Assembly (NCBI GenBank): GCA_043783625.1 | Contig: JAYVZE010000100.1 | Span: 1-44,434, forward strand | DNA length: 44,434 nt | From: JAFDVL01 sp043783625 | GTDB lineage: Bacteria > Acidobacteriota > Blastocatellia > RBC074 | Direction: 5' to 3' | Part shown: one piece after another, positions 23,465 to 32,850 of the stretch | How positions within the stretch are numbered: the stretch's first letter is position 1 | Layout of the letters: each line of letters begins with the position of its first letter | Notes under the pieces: model-generated | Databases searched by the model: none | The model's input: only the letters and a program-made list of their open reading frames with translations | Told to the model about the DNA's origin: nothing | Program-made: the position numbers and the translations under genes

Positions 23465-24589
23465 ACTAATGTAATTCGTCGTGATTAGATTTTCGTACGT
23501 TGTATATTTCCCAGCCTTGTAATCTTCCAGAAAAATCGGAATATGCTGCATCAGCGTCGTAAACATACTTCCGGGATTCTGCGCAGGATGGCGCATGCGA
23601 GAATTAATTGTGCGAATAAATAAGCTCTGCTCATTCGTTGGCAATTTTTTGACATTCTCGGCAAAGCCATCAAAGACGTGGTACTGAAATAAATATTGCT
23701 CAACGTTGGAAGTGTACATCGTCGCGACAGTCAAATTATATTTGCGTAAAAAACTGCTGACAGCAGCGAAGGCTTTGGTTCCGGCAAAATTTCCAGTGAT
23801 GGGGATCACCAGATTTTTGCGCTGTAATTCGCGCACAAAATTATATTTTTCGTCATGGGCTAAGAACGTACCTTGCTGTCCGTGCAAATCCGTTTGCGTC
23901 AGAATTTCTTTGAAAGTCGGAAACATTCCGCCACGCATTCCACCACCTGTTTTCAATTGATAGGCGAGTTCCAACCCTTTGATTTTGAATTCATTCATCA
24001 CATAATCCAATCCCTGATTTTCCTGTTCGGTCAGCGTGAATTGAAAATCTCTCAGAATGATTTTGCGGATTTCTGCGACGTTCGCAGCGTAGAATTTTTC
24101 ATCCACTGCGGCGGTTGAAAAATATTGTACGAGATCATTGAGGTTGGCATTCGGCACAGGTGATTTGCTGAGCGGTCTGCTCAACAATCGCGCCAGAAAT
24201 TCGCCTCGTGCGGGCGAGAGCTGAAACAACGCTTTGTAAAGCAGATGTTGCACGACTGCCAAACGGCGAATGTCAATGATGAAGGCAATACGCGGTTTAG
24301 TTAGGGCGATAAAATTGAAATTTTGTTCCGCTCCGACACCAATATATGCGCCATCTGATGTGTGCAGAGCTTTGAGCTGATCTGCGATTTGCAGGTTTGT
24401 CGTCTCGTTAGAAATTAAATTGTCAGAATGAAATTCGCCACCGTCTTCAGAAAATTCCTGAATCAGTCGGGTGAATTCCGCCGCTGATAATTTTTCCGGC
24501 AACGTCATAGGTGCAGTTTTGGGTTGCGCGCTCACATTGACCAACGAGATAAACAGGCACAAAAACAACGAATAGCAGCAAGATTTCAT
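23444..24589 (-). CDS. secreted protein, LIC_10091 family-like
   Basis: 381 aa with a Sec signal peptide (residues 1-21, ending VNVSAQ). The segment GAYIGVGAEQNFNFIALTKPRIAFIIDIRRLAVVQHLLYKALF resembles the LIC_10091 family, secreted or lipid-anchored proteins with a methyltransferase-like Rossmann fold and unproven activity; I assign this from memory of the pattern. A later TYTSNVEQYLF-like stretch (VATMYTSNVEQYLFQY) also fits. The last six residues (AEARTK) are encoded by the arm of the dispersed palindrome at 23395-23464 and look like an acquired tail. Upstream 24590-24859 holds one hairpin only. Confidence 0.7.
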   Translation of the reverse strand: MKSCCYSLFLCLFISLVNVSAQPKTAPMTLPEKLSAAEFTRLIQEFSEDGGEFHSDNLISNETTNLQIADQLKALHTSDGAYIGVGAEQNFNFIALTKPRIAFIIDIRRLAVVQHLLYKALFQLSPARGEFLARLLSRPLSKSPVPNANLNDLVQYFSTAAVDEKFYAANVAEIRKIILRDFQFTLTEQENQGLDYVMNEFKIKGLELAYQLKTGGGMRGGMFPTFKEILTQTDLHGQQGTFLAHDEKYNFVRELQRKNLVIPITGNFAGTKAFAAVSSFLRKYNLTVATMYTSNVEQYLFQYHVFDGFAENVKKLPTNEQSLFIRTINSRMRHPAQNPGSMFTTLMQHIPIFLEDYKAGKYTTYENLITTNYISAEARTK

Positions 24590-24733
24590 AGTGACCTTTC
24601 TGAGTTGAGAGACAAACGATTTCGACAGTAAGGTTGATGTTTGGGAACAGGGTTATTGTAAATCAATTCAGAAAGGAGTCCAGGCAAAAGCCTTGCAGAG
24701 TTGGAAGCATTACAAAAGAAACGGTAGGAGAGA

Positions 24734-24757
24734 GCCTCCCCGCACTTGCGGGGAGGC
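24734..24757. terminator. strong GC-rich hairpin
   Basis: GCCTCCCCGC (24734-24743) and GCGGGGAGGC (24748-24757) pair perfectly around ACTT. It is about 100 bases beyond the end of the minus-strand aminotransferase gene. There is no T-tract on the minus strand, so it may be a dispersed repeat rather than a working intrinsic terminator. Confidence 0.5.
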
Positions 24758-24859
24758 GTAATTTTGTTCTATCAGAGCTGTTCCAGTAAGGCTGAGGAAA
24801 GAGAAGAGATGGTTGTCAGTGCGCAGCATTCAGAAGGTCAGAATGCCGCTGCTATTATT

Positions 24860-26035
24860 TTATTCAGTCTTTGCCTGCAACGGAGATTCGTTCATGACCT
24901 TCACTAAAGCGGTTTTGAATTTCGCCATTTCTTCGCGGGTTCCGATGCTGATGCGGGCATGCATCGGCCACACAGGCCAGGCGCGTCCGACGTAAATTTT
25001 TTCTTTTTGTATGGCTTTCACAAATTGCTTCGCCGGACGCTTCACATCAAGCATGAAGCAATTGCTGACTGAAGGCACAAAGGCAAAATTATTTTTCTCT
25101 AAAAAACTGAACACATCTTCGCGCACGTCTTTGATGATTTTGCGTCGTTCCGGGACGAGGGTTTTGACTTTCAAACTGGCAGTGGCGCCAACCATTCCGG
25201 TCAATGGTAACGCACCTGCGCCGTAATTTTGTAGCTTCTTCAGCAAGTCAGGGCGACCCATCGCGGCACCGGCGCGAAGTCCTGCCATCCCATAAAGTTT
25301 TGAGAATGTCCGCAAAATAATCAGGTCTTTGTCCATCGCTACTAAATCGGAACAGAGCGGCTCGTTAGAAAGATGAATGTAGGCTTCATCAAGCAGCAAC
25401 AGGGTATCTTCAGGTTTGTTGGCCAGCACCCATTCGATCTCGCTGCGAGGCGTAATCGTACCCGTCGGATTGTTCGGATTACAAATATAAATCAGTCCGG
25501 CTTTTGTCGCCTTGGCGGTTTCCACCATCGCTTTCACATCGTGCGCGAAAGTTTTCGTGACGGGAATTTTGATTACTTTAGCACCGATAAATTGGGCGGC
25601 ACGCGCTCCGGCTTCGTAGCCGGGATCGGACATAATAAACGGTTTTTCTTTGGAGGTGTAAGCCAGCACGGCACGATGCAGCGGGTCGCTGGAACCTGGA
25701 AACGGCAAAATATATTCCGTGTCTAGTTGCTCAAGTTCTGCCAGGGTTTTGGCAAATTCATCCGTCATTTCATATTCGTAACGACCACCTCTGGCAATGA
25801 CTTTGGTGATGGCTTCGATGGCTTCCGGGCAGGGGCCGAGCGGGTTTTCATTCGCATTAATTTTGACGGCATCTGGCGGTAACGGCCCGACTTTGGAAAG
25901 CTGCGCGTAAGCCAATTGTGATTCGCCGTAAAAAGGTAATGCTGCGCCTGCGGTTAGCATGGCAGTTATTCGCGCAAAATTCCGGCGCGACATTCCAAGT
26001 GGAGATAAGTTTGGTTTTACATCTTTGCTGTTCAT
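24860..26035 (-). CDS. Tat-exported PLP aminotransferase, HisC-like
   Basis: 391-aa fold-type I PLP aminotransferase related to histidinol-phosphate aminotransferase. Visible are INANENPLGPCPEA, the YICNPNNPTGTITP segment, DEAYIHL, and the PLP lysine in LRTFSKLYGMAGLRAG. The N-terminus carries a twin-arginine signal (MSRRNFARITAMLTAGAALP, ending LAYAQ), so the folded enzyme would be in the periplasm, odd for an amino acid biosynthesis enzyme. The start at 26035 has AAAGGA 6 bases upstream; the frame from 26083 is longer without support. No his genes are nearby, so the substrate is open. Confidence 0.85.
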   Translation of the reverse strand: MNSKDVKPNLSPLGMSRRNFARITAMLTAGAALPFYGESQLAYAQLSKVGPLPPDAVKINANENPLGPCPEAIEAITKVIARGGRYEYEMTDEFAKTLAELEQLDTEYILPFPGSSDPLHRAVLAYTSKEKPFIMSDPGYEAGARAAQFIGAKVIKIPVTKTFAHDVKAMVETAKATKAGLIYICNPNNPTGTITPRSEIEWVLANKPEDTLLLLDEAYIHLSNEPLCSDLVAMDKDLIILRTFSKLYGMAGLRAGAAMGRPDLLKKLQNYGAGALPLTGMVGATASLKVKTLVPERRKIIKDVREDVFSFLEKNNFAFVPSVSNCFMLDVKRPAKQFVKAIQKEKIYVGRAWPVWPMHARISIGTREEMAKFKTALVKVMNESPLQAKTE

Positions 26036-26095
26036 AAAATCCTTTCTGAAAGTTGTGGAGAAAAAATCCCGCCGCTTGCGCAACGAGTACAGACA

Positions 26096-27793
26096 TCAAT
26101 TTTGTGAGCGTAATAAATTTCCAAAGAGCGCGTAAAATCGTTCACTCTCTTTGGTGGTTTCAGTTTTTAAGGTAAATCTGGCTGCGCCTAATTCTTCGAT
26201 CAGGCCGCTGTCTTCGAATAGTTGGAAAAGTGCTTCGTCAATTCCCGTGAGAAATAAATCGCCGCCACGAGTGCGTTGCATTTCAAAAGCACTACGAAAT
26301 AAATCAAGCGCGGAAGAATCCGCCGACCCTGTTAATGTCAGATCAAGCACCAGTGCTTCAGCGAATGGTTCGACGCGAAGCTGACTTAAAATTCTTTCAC
26401 TTGTGGCAAAAAATAATGGTCCTACAATTCGATAGGCGCGGACGCCTGATTCTGTAGGCGCCGTCTGATAAGGCAAGGTAGTGACAATGGCTTCCAGCCG
26501 CGTCGTTTCTGCCGCACGCTCCACAAATAAAATCATCGCGATTAAAAATCCGATACCAACGCCCGTGACGAGGTCGCTCAGAATCACGATCAAAAACGTG
26601 AGCAAAAAAATTGCAGCATCAATTTTTGCCAAACGACGAAGCGCGGCAAATCTGCGCCAATCAGCTAACTGCAATCCAACCATTACCGTCACCGCAGCCA
26701 AGGCTGACAGCGGTATCTGTGCAATTACGCCACGCAGGGGAAGGATGAATAAAATCAGGATGAAGCTATGCGCAATCACTGAAAGTCGGCTCATCGCTCC
26801 GGCGCGCGTACTGGCAACAGTCCGCGCCAGCATAGCGACGCCGGGAGGCGCACCAAAAAATGGGGTTACTAAATTTGCTATACCTTGCGCCACTAATTCG
26901 CGGTCGCATTTTTCGCGGTTGTAAATATTGTTGGAGCGATTCACCGCCAGTGCGGTCAACACCTGATTGATCGTAAACAACCCTGCCAGCGTTAATGCCG
27001 GATGCAACAACGAAGGCAGAACATTGAGATCGAAGTACAAAAATTGTGGCGATGGAAATCCACTGGGCAAGGCTCCCACGCGGGCGATGTTAAAGCCAAA
27101 AACATTTGCCACGAGAGCTGCGAGTAAAACTCCAATGATTGAAGCCGGAATATTTTCATTCCACTTCGGCAAAAAAATCATGACCGCAACAACGATTCCT
27201 CCAGTCAATAAAGTTTGCGGCTGACAAGTGGGCAGCGCGATAAAAGCTGCGACGAGATCATCAAATACGCCTAAATTAAAGCCCAACTTGTCGGGTTTTA
27301 TTCCCAGGAAAACACTTAACTGTGAAGCAAAGATGGTCACGCCAAGCCCGCTGGTAAAGGCTCCGACGATGGATTGCGGCAAGTAATTCGCAAAGCGTCC
27401 CAGCCGTAACGCTCCGATCAACGTCATGATCAGGCCGCATAAAAAACCTGTCAGCAGTGAAGCTCCAACCCCGTATTGATGCGTGATCGCACCGATAATT
27501 GGAGCCGCAGTCGCGGATAATCCGCTGATAAGTACGGGGGAACTGGAAAGCATTCCCGCAATCAATCCACCGAAAATTGAAGTGTACAACCCGGTTTCGG
27601 GACGCAGCCCCATGGCGACAGCCAACGCCATTCCGTAGGGAACAGCAATTAAGGCCGCCACTGTGCCGCCAAAAAAATCCCCGCGTAACTGCTCCCAAAA
27701 GTTTTCGCGGTCATGCAGATTGACATACGCCAGCAGCCGTTGTGCCAGCGGTGAAGAGAAAATTCTTTGTGCCTGTGCCATAAAAAAGAGCAA
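26096..27793 (-). CDS. SulP family inorganic anion transporter with STAS domain
   Basis: 565-aa SLC26/SulP transporter. The first part has about 10-12 membrane helices, starting with the family motif region GDFFGGTVAALIAVPYGMALAVAMGL, and contains NLVTPFFGAPPGVAMLARTVAS. The C-terminal cytoplasmic STAS domain begins near YRIVGPLFFATSERILSQL and includes LDLTLTGSADSSALDLF. Substrates in the family are sulfate, bicarbonate or other anions; no carbonic anhydrase or sulfur genes are next to it. The TTG at 27793 has AGGA 8 bases upstream, better than the ATG at 27781, so I keep the longer frame. Confidence 0.92.
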   Translation of the reverse strand: MLFFMAQAQRIFSSPLAQRLLAYVNLHDRENFWEQLRGDFFGGTVAALIAVPYGMALAVAMGLRPETGLYTSIFGGLIAGMLSSSPVLISGLSATAAPIIGAITHQYGVGASLLTGFLCGLIMTLIGALRLGRFANYLPQSIVGAFTSGLGVTIFASQLSVFLGIKPDKLGFNLGVFDDLVAAFIALPTCQPQTLLTGGIVVAVMIFLPKWNENIPASIIGVLLAALVANVFGFNIARVGALPSGFPSPQFLYFDLNVLPSLLHPALTLAGLFTINQVLTALAVNRSNNIYNREKCDRELVAQGIANLVTPFFGAPPGVAMLARTVASTRAGAMSRLSVIAHSFILILFILPLRGVIAQIPLSALAAVTVMVGLQLADWRRFAALRRLAKIDAAIFLLTFLIVILSDLVTGVGIGFLIAMILFVERAAETTRLEAIVTTLPYQTAPTESGVRAYRIVGPLFFATSERILSQLRVEPFAEALVLDLTLTGSADSSALDLFRSAFEMQRTRGGDLFLTGIDEALFQLFEDSGLIEELGAARFTLKTETTKESERFYALFGNLLRSQN

Positions 27794-27816
27794 TGTTTTT
27801 CCTGAAAATCCAGTAG

Positions 27817-28626
27817 CTATTTGCGCAAGCCAATCAAGGCTGAGCCGGATTCATCTGTAATTGCCATCACAAAAAACAAGTAATGAGTTTTCCAGCGTGT
27901 CGGGCGTACAATCTTCGCAACCTTCGCTGCCAAACGCTCACGAAATCTTACCCGGACGATGACGGCTTGATTACTCAGTTGAATGAGTGGAACGCCGTGA
28001 TAATGTTCACGAACCGGCAAACTTAATTCAGTCCGTACCTGATTGATAATTTCCTCGCATTTACCCACTTCGCCAAAGTTATCGGGGTCTTTGTGTCCCA
28101 GTGAATGTAGCAGCTCGTGCAACGTTGTGATGCCTGAATCGAAGGCTTCTTGTACTTCAGGTGATGTCTGCATTTTGCGGAAATCCTCGAAATCAATACG
28201 CACGCGCCAGATCGTGAAGTTCTTGCGGGTAACCCAATCTTCGTAACGCGTCCCTTCATCCAGTTGACCGAAATTCACCAATTGCGAATTGGAATGGTCT
28301 TCGATAATAACCTCTGATCCACCGTCCAGGACTTGCTGCAAAATAGTTCTGGCCATCGGAGAGCCTTCAGAAATAGAACCGGGATCGCCTAAACTCAAAG
28401 CACCATTACTTGAAAAATCTAGTTGCTGATAACCTGTAATTCGGCGCAAACTGGCAACTAATAATTCTTTGTGCTTACCTGTTAATTGATACTTTGTCTG
28501 CTGATCGCACCAGATGCCTTGCTCTTTTGGTTGAGGTCTTTCAGCTCTGATTGATTGCAAGCAGAAAAGAAAGACAAGACCTGAATAAATCAGCGTAGAT
28601 ACACTGCGAACAAACTCGCTACGCAT
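27817..28626 (-). CDS. secreted protein with HExxHxxGxxD metalloprotease motif
   Basis: 269 aa with a signal peptide (about residues 1-29). The sequence HELLHSLGHKD at residues 170-180 fits HExxHxxGxxD, the zinc motif with aspartate as third ligand known from snapalysin-type metzincins; H178 is an alternative ligand. The preceding helix TTLHELLHSLGH is in the right place after FDSGI. I find no other family match, and a methionine turn cannot be placed with certainty. GGGAGG lies 6 bases before the ATG at 28626, better than the frame start at 28665. It lies upstream of the SulP gene on the same strand. Confidence 0.7.
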   Translation of the reverse strand: MRSEFVRSVSTLIYSGLVFLFCLQSIRAERPQPKEQGIWCDQQTKYQLTGKHKELLVASLRRITGYQQLDFSSNGALSLGDPGSISEGSPMARTILQQVLDGGSEVIIEDHSNSQLVNFGQLDEGTRYEDWVTRKNFTIWRVRIDFEDFRKMQTSPEVQEAFDSGITTLHELLHSLGHKDPDNFGEVGKCEEIINQVRTELSLPVREHYHGVPLIQLSNQAVIVRVRFRERLAAKVAKIVRPTRWKTHYLFFVMAITDESGSALIGLRK

Positions 28627-28724
28627 AATTTCCTCCCAACCTAACTCATTTCTGCAAAGAACCATTCGTAATTCGTTATCAATCCGAAGCGTAAGAACCG
28701 CAATCCTTACGCTTCGGACTTGTC

Positions 28725-31700
28725 CTAGAACATCAAGCGCACACTCAATTGAATGACGCGGGCAAAATTCGCCTGTGAAGTAATTTTGCCAAAACTCGCG
28801 CTTCCGAATGACGTGTTAGGCGCCCGGAAAACAGGAGTATTGAAAGCATTAATCGCTTCGATGCGGAACTGAGCTTTGAAACTTTCAAGGATCGTAGTGT
28901 TCTTGATTAATCCAATATCCCAATTCTTTTGTCCGGGTGAACGTATTCCGATAGTGCGGCTAATGTTGCCGTAGGTTTGTGCCAGAGCTGCGCTGAAGGC
29001 TGCTGGATTCAAATAGCTATCAATTCTGGAGCCAATTGAACCGGCAGTTGCGGCATCAACTCCCAATACGACATTCGGGCGTTGACCGCTGCTGTAGGCC
29101 AGCGTGTTATTGCTGGCTTGTGTGATTGAAAGAGGGAACCCGCTCTGGAATGTACCAACGGCATTGAGCTGCCAACCGCCTACGATACGATCTAGAAATG
29201 CATTGTCGCTCAGGAGGGCTTTACCTTTGCCGAAGGGCAATTCATAACTACCGCTGAACAGAAAACGATGCGGTGTGTCAATCGCTGACAAGCCACGTTC
29301 CGATGCAAGGTCGTAAATATTCACTGCGAAATTTGAGGTGCCGGAATAGAAATTACTTTGACCGACGATGTTATCCAGCATTTTGCTGAACGTGTAAGAA
29401 GTCAGAAAACTCATCTCTTTTGTCATTCGCTTTTGCGCCTTGACGGTGACTGAATTATAGAAAGATTTTCCTTCGTTGGATTGATGGACGAAGATGTCAC
29501 CAAATTGCGGGAAAGGTCGTAAAAGCTGCCTTTGCTCAACGGTGGCTGCGCTCAGGCTGCCGGTTTTGACAATCCCGAAAAAAGGATTTGCGACTTTGGT
29601 TGCCAAATCAGTGCGCGTCAATTTATCAGCCGTCAACTGATTAATGTTGAGCGTTGAATCGTTAATACTGCCGATTTGTAAACGTGATCCGCGACTTCCG
29701 GTATAGCCCAAAGTCAGGGCGATTCCACCAGGCAATTCGCGTTGAATATCCAGCGAGTATTGTTGCACGTACGCGGCTTGACGATTTTGATCTACGAAGT
29801 GAATCGTATCGCCGACATTCGTCAACAAGCCAAGAGTACTTCCGATGGGCTGATTCAGACCGTTAGGAAAAGGATTGGAAAGCGTCGCTCCGGGAGCAAC
29901 CGTTGTAATCGAAGAAAATCCTAAGGCTCCGATGCCAGTTACTGAGAAAGTGAAAATCGGCGGTGCCCAGAAAATTCCATAGCCGCCACGAATTACAGTT
30001 TTTTCGTTAAGAGAAAATGCAAAGCCCGCGCGAGGGGCGAATTTACTAGCTCCCGGCGTCTGCTGTGTTGGATTACCATTGACTCCGGCGTAAATTAATC
30101 CGCCTTTTAAACTGAGTCCGGGAACTACCAGCGGGCTGGTGGCGTTGCGATCAAACCCGACAGTTAAGTTGTTAGTTTTTTCCTGCAACCCCTGTTCGTA
30201 CTCATAACGTAATCCGAGGTTGAGCGTTAATTTGTGTGAGACACGAAAATCGTCCTGCACATACGTGCCATAATAATTCACATAAGTTTGCAGCGGCTTC
30301 GCAATCTGCGCATTGTTGGTGCGGGTCAAATCAGGCAAGCCTAAAATCAGGCTGGCGAGTTCATTACCGACCGTACCTTTGCTGACACTGAATTCGCCGC
30401 TGGCCTGTCCGATTTGTGTGAAGTCGGAAAACATCTTGCGATAATCGGCACCAACTTTGAGGCTGTGTTTACCGATGAGCTTAGAAACGCTGCCGAGCAG
30501 ATTGTGCGAATAATAACGACGCTGTGAAGCTGCACCGGAACCAAGAGCTGCTTGCGTGGCTGAACCGTACGCCGCGCCTGCAATATTAATGCGAGGAAAT
30601 TTATTAAAAACAATGTCTTTGGTGAAGCTGTTAGCAAAGCCTAAACTCGGCACGTCAAAGCCTGCACTGACCGTGTTCGGGCTATCTGTAAATGTGTTGT
30701 AGCCATAACGCAAACTGAGTACCGTCGTCGAATTTAAAGCATAGATATTATTCACCGCCACCGCATGAACATTGCGGAAAAGCAGTGTTCCGCCTGGGTT
30801 AGCGATATTCTTGTAGTAATCGGCTTCCGGTTCGCGGCTGCCGTAATGCGCATAAAACGCGCTGACTTTATACTTCTCGCCAATCGAATGATCTACTTTG
30901 AGTGTTTGCTGATCGGCACGGTCTGAAAGTGTTGAAGTTGCGGTGTAATTATTCAGCCCTGACAGTGCATCGCCTGCGCTGTTGGCTTTAGGAAAATACT
31001 GCGCGATGTTGTAACCCGCGACATCACGGCGTGAAGTCGGAATGATATTACCTGTAAATGGCAAACCGGTCAGCGGGTCTTTGATGACGACCAGTGCGCC
31101 TGTGCTGCTTTTGGTTTGCGAAAAATCTCCCAGCTTTTCGCGGTCGGTTGGGACGGTGAAAGTCTCACTTAAAAATGTATCCATTCGGTAGCCTTCAAAC
31201 GAAGACCAGAAAAATGTTTTGTCTTTGCCGTCATAAAGCCAGGGCAATTTAATTTTGCCTCCGAAGGCTCCGCCATAAAGTTTGTATGGCGCATCAGGCT
31301 TGGCAATCCCTTTACGGTTATTGAAAAAGTTGTTCGCCTGCATCGAAGAAGGGCGCAGGAATCCGAAGATATTTCCGTGATAATCATTGTTGCCGGATTT
31401 GGCCGTCGTATTAAAAAAGCCGCCGCCTGTACGCCCCGCTTCGGCGTCGTAAGTATTGATTTGAACCTTGACTTCCTGCACTGCTTCGAGCGAAGGAACG
31501 ATGACAGCGCGATTGACTAAATCAGTGATCGGCACTCCGTCAATGATGTAGTTGTTGCCGCGCACGGGCCCTCCTGCGAGTGAAATCGCGGAAGAGCCAC
31601 TTTGATCCTGTTGGCGATTAAAGGTTGGATTACCCACTGGAATGACATTCGGAGTAATCGCCGACATCATAAATGGATTGCGTCCTGAGTTGGGCAAATC

Positions 31701-32183
31701 CGCTAGAATCTGTTTGCTCAAAACTGTACCCGTCGAGGCCGTTGCGCTTTCGATCATTGCAACTTCGCCAGTAATGATGACGGTTTCGACGACGTTGCCA
31801 ACTTGCAGCGCAAGGTCTAATGAAATTTGTTGTTGCGTTTCAATAATGACATCGCTGCGTTCTGTTTTCTTGAAACCGCTCAGATTTGCACTGAGTTTGT
31901 ATTTGCCCGGCTCAACTTTCTCGAAAACGTATTCGCCTGCTTCATTCGAGGTTGTGTTACGGACAACATTGGTTTCAATATTCGTCAAAGTCAACGCAGC
32001 CAAAGGTAAAACATTACCTTCTCCATCCTTGACTGATCCGCGCAATCCACCCTGAAACGATTGCGCCTGTGTGACTATGGCAAAAAAGAGGAAAGAGAAA
32101 GCGATGATCAGAAGTCTGAATTTTAAGTAAGGCGGCACTTGCGAAAACTGAATTTTGTGAAGCCGAAACTTTTCTGTTAGCAT
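28725..32183 (-). CDS. TonB-dependent receptor, Oar-like, with carboxypeptidase-regulatory domain
   Basis: 1152-aa outer-membrane protein. A signal peptide ends near residue 41 (VTQAQ). Residues about 45-130 form a CarboxypepD_reg beta-sandwich (GGLRGSVKDGEGNVLPLAALTLTN ... YVFEKVEPGKYKLSANLSGFKK). A plug-like domain follows (GPVRGNNYIIDGVPITDLV; NTYDAEAGRTGGGFFNTTAKSGNNDYHG), then a large beta-barrel ending in an aromatic residue (LSVRLMF), the usual outer-membrane targeting end. Family members in Acidobacteria import oligosaccharides or other large nutrients; no specific ligand can be read. GGAG lies 8 bases before the ATG. A hairpin sits in its leader at 32217-32258. Confidence 0.93.
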   Translation of the reverse strand: MLTEKFRLHKIQFSQVPPYLKFRLLIIAFSFLFFAIVTQAQSFQGGLRGSVKDGEGNVLPLAALTLTNIETNVVRNTTSNEAGEYVFEKVEPGKYKLSANLSGFKKTERSDVIIETQQQISLDLALQVGNVVETVIITGEVAMIESATASTGTVLSKQILADLPNSGRNPFMMSAITPNVIPVGNPTFNRQQDQSGSSAISLAGGPVRGNNYIIDGVPITDLVNRAVIVPSLEAVQEVKVQINTYDAEAGRTGGGFFNTTAKSGNNDYHGNIFGFLRPSSMQANNFFNNRKGIAKPDAPYKLYGGAFGGKIKLPWLYDGKDKTFFWSSFEGYRMDTFLSETFTVPTDREKLGDFSQTKSSTGALVVIKDPLTGLPFTGNIIPTSRRDVAGYNIAQYFPKANSAGDALSGLNNYTATSTLSDRADQQTLKVDHSIGEKYKVSAFYAHYGSREPEADYYKNIANPGGTLLFRNVHAVAVNNIYALNSTTVLSLRYGYNTFTDSPNTVSAGFDVPSLGFANSFTKDIVFNKFPRINIAGAAYGSATQAALGSGAASQRRYYSHNLLGSVSKLIGKHSLKVGADYRKMFSDFTQIGQASGEFSVSKGTVGNELASLILGLPDLTRTNNAQIAKPLQTYVNYYGTYVQDDFRVSHKLTLNLGLRYEYEQGLQEKTNNLTVGFDRNATSPLVVPGLSLKGGLIYAGVNGNPTQQTPGASKFAPRAGFAFSLNEKTVIRGGYGIFWAPPIFTFSVTGIGALGFSSITTVAPGATLSNPFPNGLNQPIGSTLGLLTNVGDTIHFVDQNRQAAYVQQYSLDIQRELPGGIALTLGYTGSRGSRLQIGSINDSTLNINQLTADKLTRTDLATKVANPFFGIVKTGSLSAATVEQRQLLRPFPQFGDIFVHQSNEGKSFYNSVTVKAQKRMTKEMSFLTSYTFSKMLDNIVGQSNFYSGTSNFAVNIYDLASERGLSAIDTPHRFLFSGSYELPFGKGKALLSDNAFLDRIVGGWQLNAVGTFQSGFPLSITQASNNTLAYSSGQRPNVVLGVDAATAGSIGSRIDSYLNPAAFSAALAQTYGNISRTIGIRSPGQKNWDIGLIKNTTILESFKAQFRIEAINAFNTPVFRAPNTSFGSASFGKITSQANFARVIQLSVRLMF

Positions 32184-32216
32184 GGTGATGCTCCTTTCAT
32201 TAAACGTGAAGTGGAG

Positions 32217-32258
32217 AAAGAGACTGGTCTAGCGTCGCAAACCGAAACCAGTCTCTTT
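32217..32258. promoter_or_regulatory. leader hairpin upstream of the TonB receptor gene
   Basis: AAAGAGACTGGT (32217-32228) and ACCAGTCTCTTT (32247-32258) pair perfectly with an 18-base loop. On the plus strand it is followed by TCTTTTTGG, a terminator-like tract, though no plus-strand gene precedes it. On the minus strand it lies about 34 bases before the receptor's start codon, in the probable 5' untranslated region. It could end antisense transcription or act as an mRNA leader element. Confidence 0.55.
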
Positions 32259-32850
32259 TCTTTTTGGGATTAATATCCCGGCAAAGCTTTCTAAAAATGC
32301 GTCCCTGTGTTTCTTGATTTCGAATACCAGAGACATCTTGAATAATTACCGAACAAAAAATGCCGCTCCTAAGAACAACAACTTTGAGGGTGCATTTCTT
32401 GTGCCAGAAAACTAACCCAAGTTGCGACGGCGTAGTTGACGCTCAATTGTATTTAGCAGATTACTCAGTAACTCCCTTTAGAATTAGATGCTTCAGGCTG
32501 AGTACGAAAAATGTATCAAGGGGGTTTGACGAACGCTTGATTCGTCAATATTTGCCCACAATATCGTCGCAGGATTTTTGTCGCGCTACAGAATTGTGGA
32601 GGATCGTACGTCGAAAAACACAGAGATAGATGGTCTTACAGGTAAGCGTTTCAACGATCTCAAGAGGTTATATTCATAGTAAAAATGGAAAATACGAAAA
32701 TGTGTGAAATTGAAATTTGAGCTACAAAAATGACGGAAAGAGGATATTGTTGAATGGGCATAGACGATTTGTAGGATGATCCCTGTAGTGCAAAAGTGCT
32801 TGCACGGGAATAAAATAAAGCCGCGCTACGATTCATAATCAGGAGCTTTT
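32259..32850. other. intergenic region without a supported gene
   Basis: About 590 bases between the divergent TonB receptor and msrP genes. A possible 89-codon frame at 32360-32629 has no ribosome-binding site or recognisable motif. A small hairpin GTGCAA/TTGCAC is near 32790. The region is A/T-rich and presumably holds the two promoters, but I cannot fix boxes with confidence. Confidence 0.5.

Noticed and set aside
23444..24589. Carbohydrate or peptidase function for the secreted protein
   Set aside because: No catalytic motif of such families is visible; only the LIC_10091-like pattern is supported.
24860..26035. Assignment as hisC of histidine biosynthesis
   Set aside because: The Tat signal and lack of neighbouring his genes argue against the standard cytoplasmic role.
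26481..26924. 147-codon frame antisense to the SulP transporter gene
   Set aside because: Shadow of a membrane-protein gene; rich in A, T, S and R without motifs.
31642..32055. 137-codon frame antisense to the TonB receptor N-terminus
   Set aside because: Opposite the conserved carboxypeptidase-regulatory domain; no independent support.
32360..32629. 89-codon plus-strand frame in the TonB receptor-msrP gap
   Set aside because: No ribosome-binding site, no recognisable motif and atypical composition with many R, C and Q; I treat it as chance.
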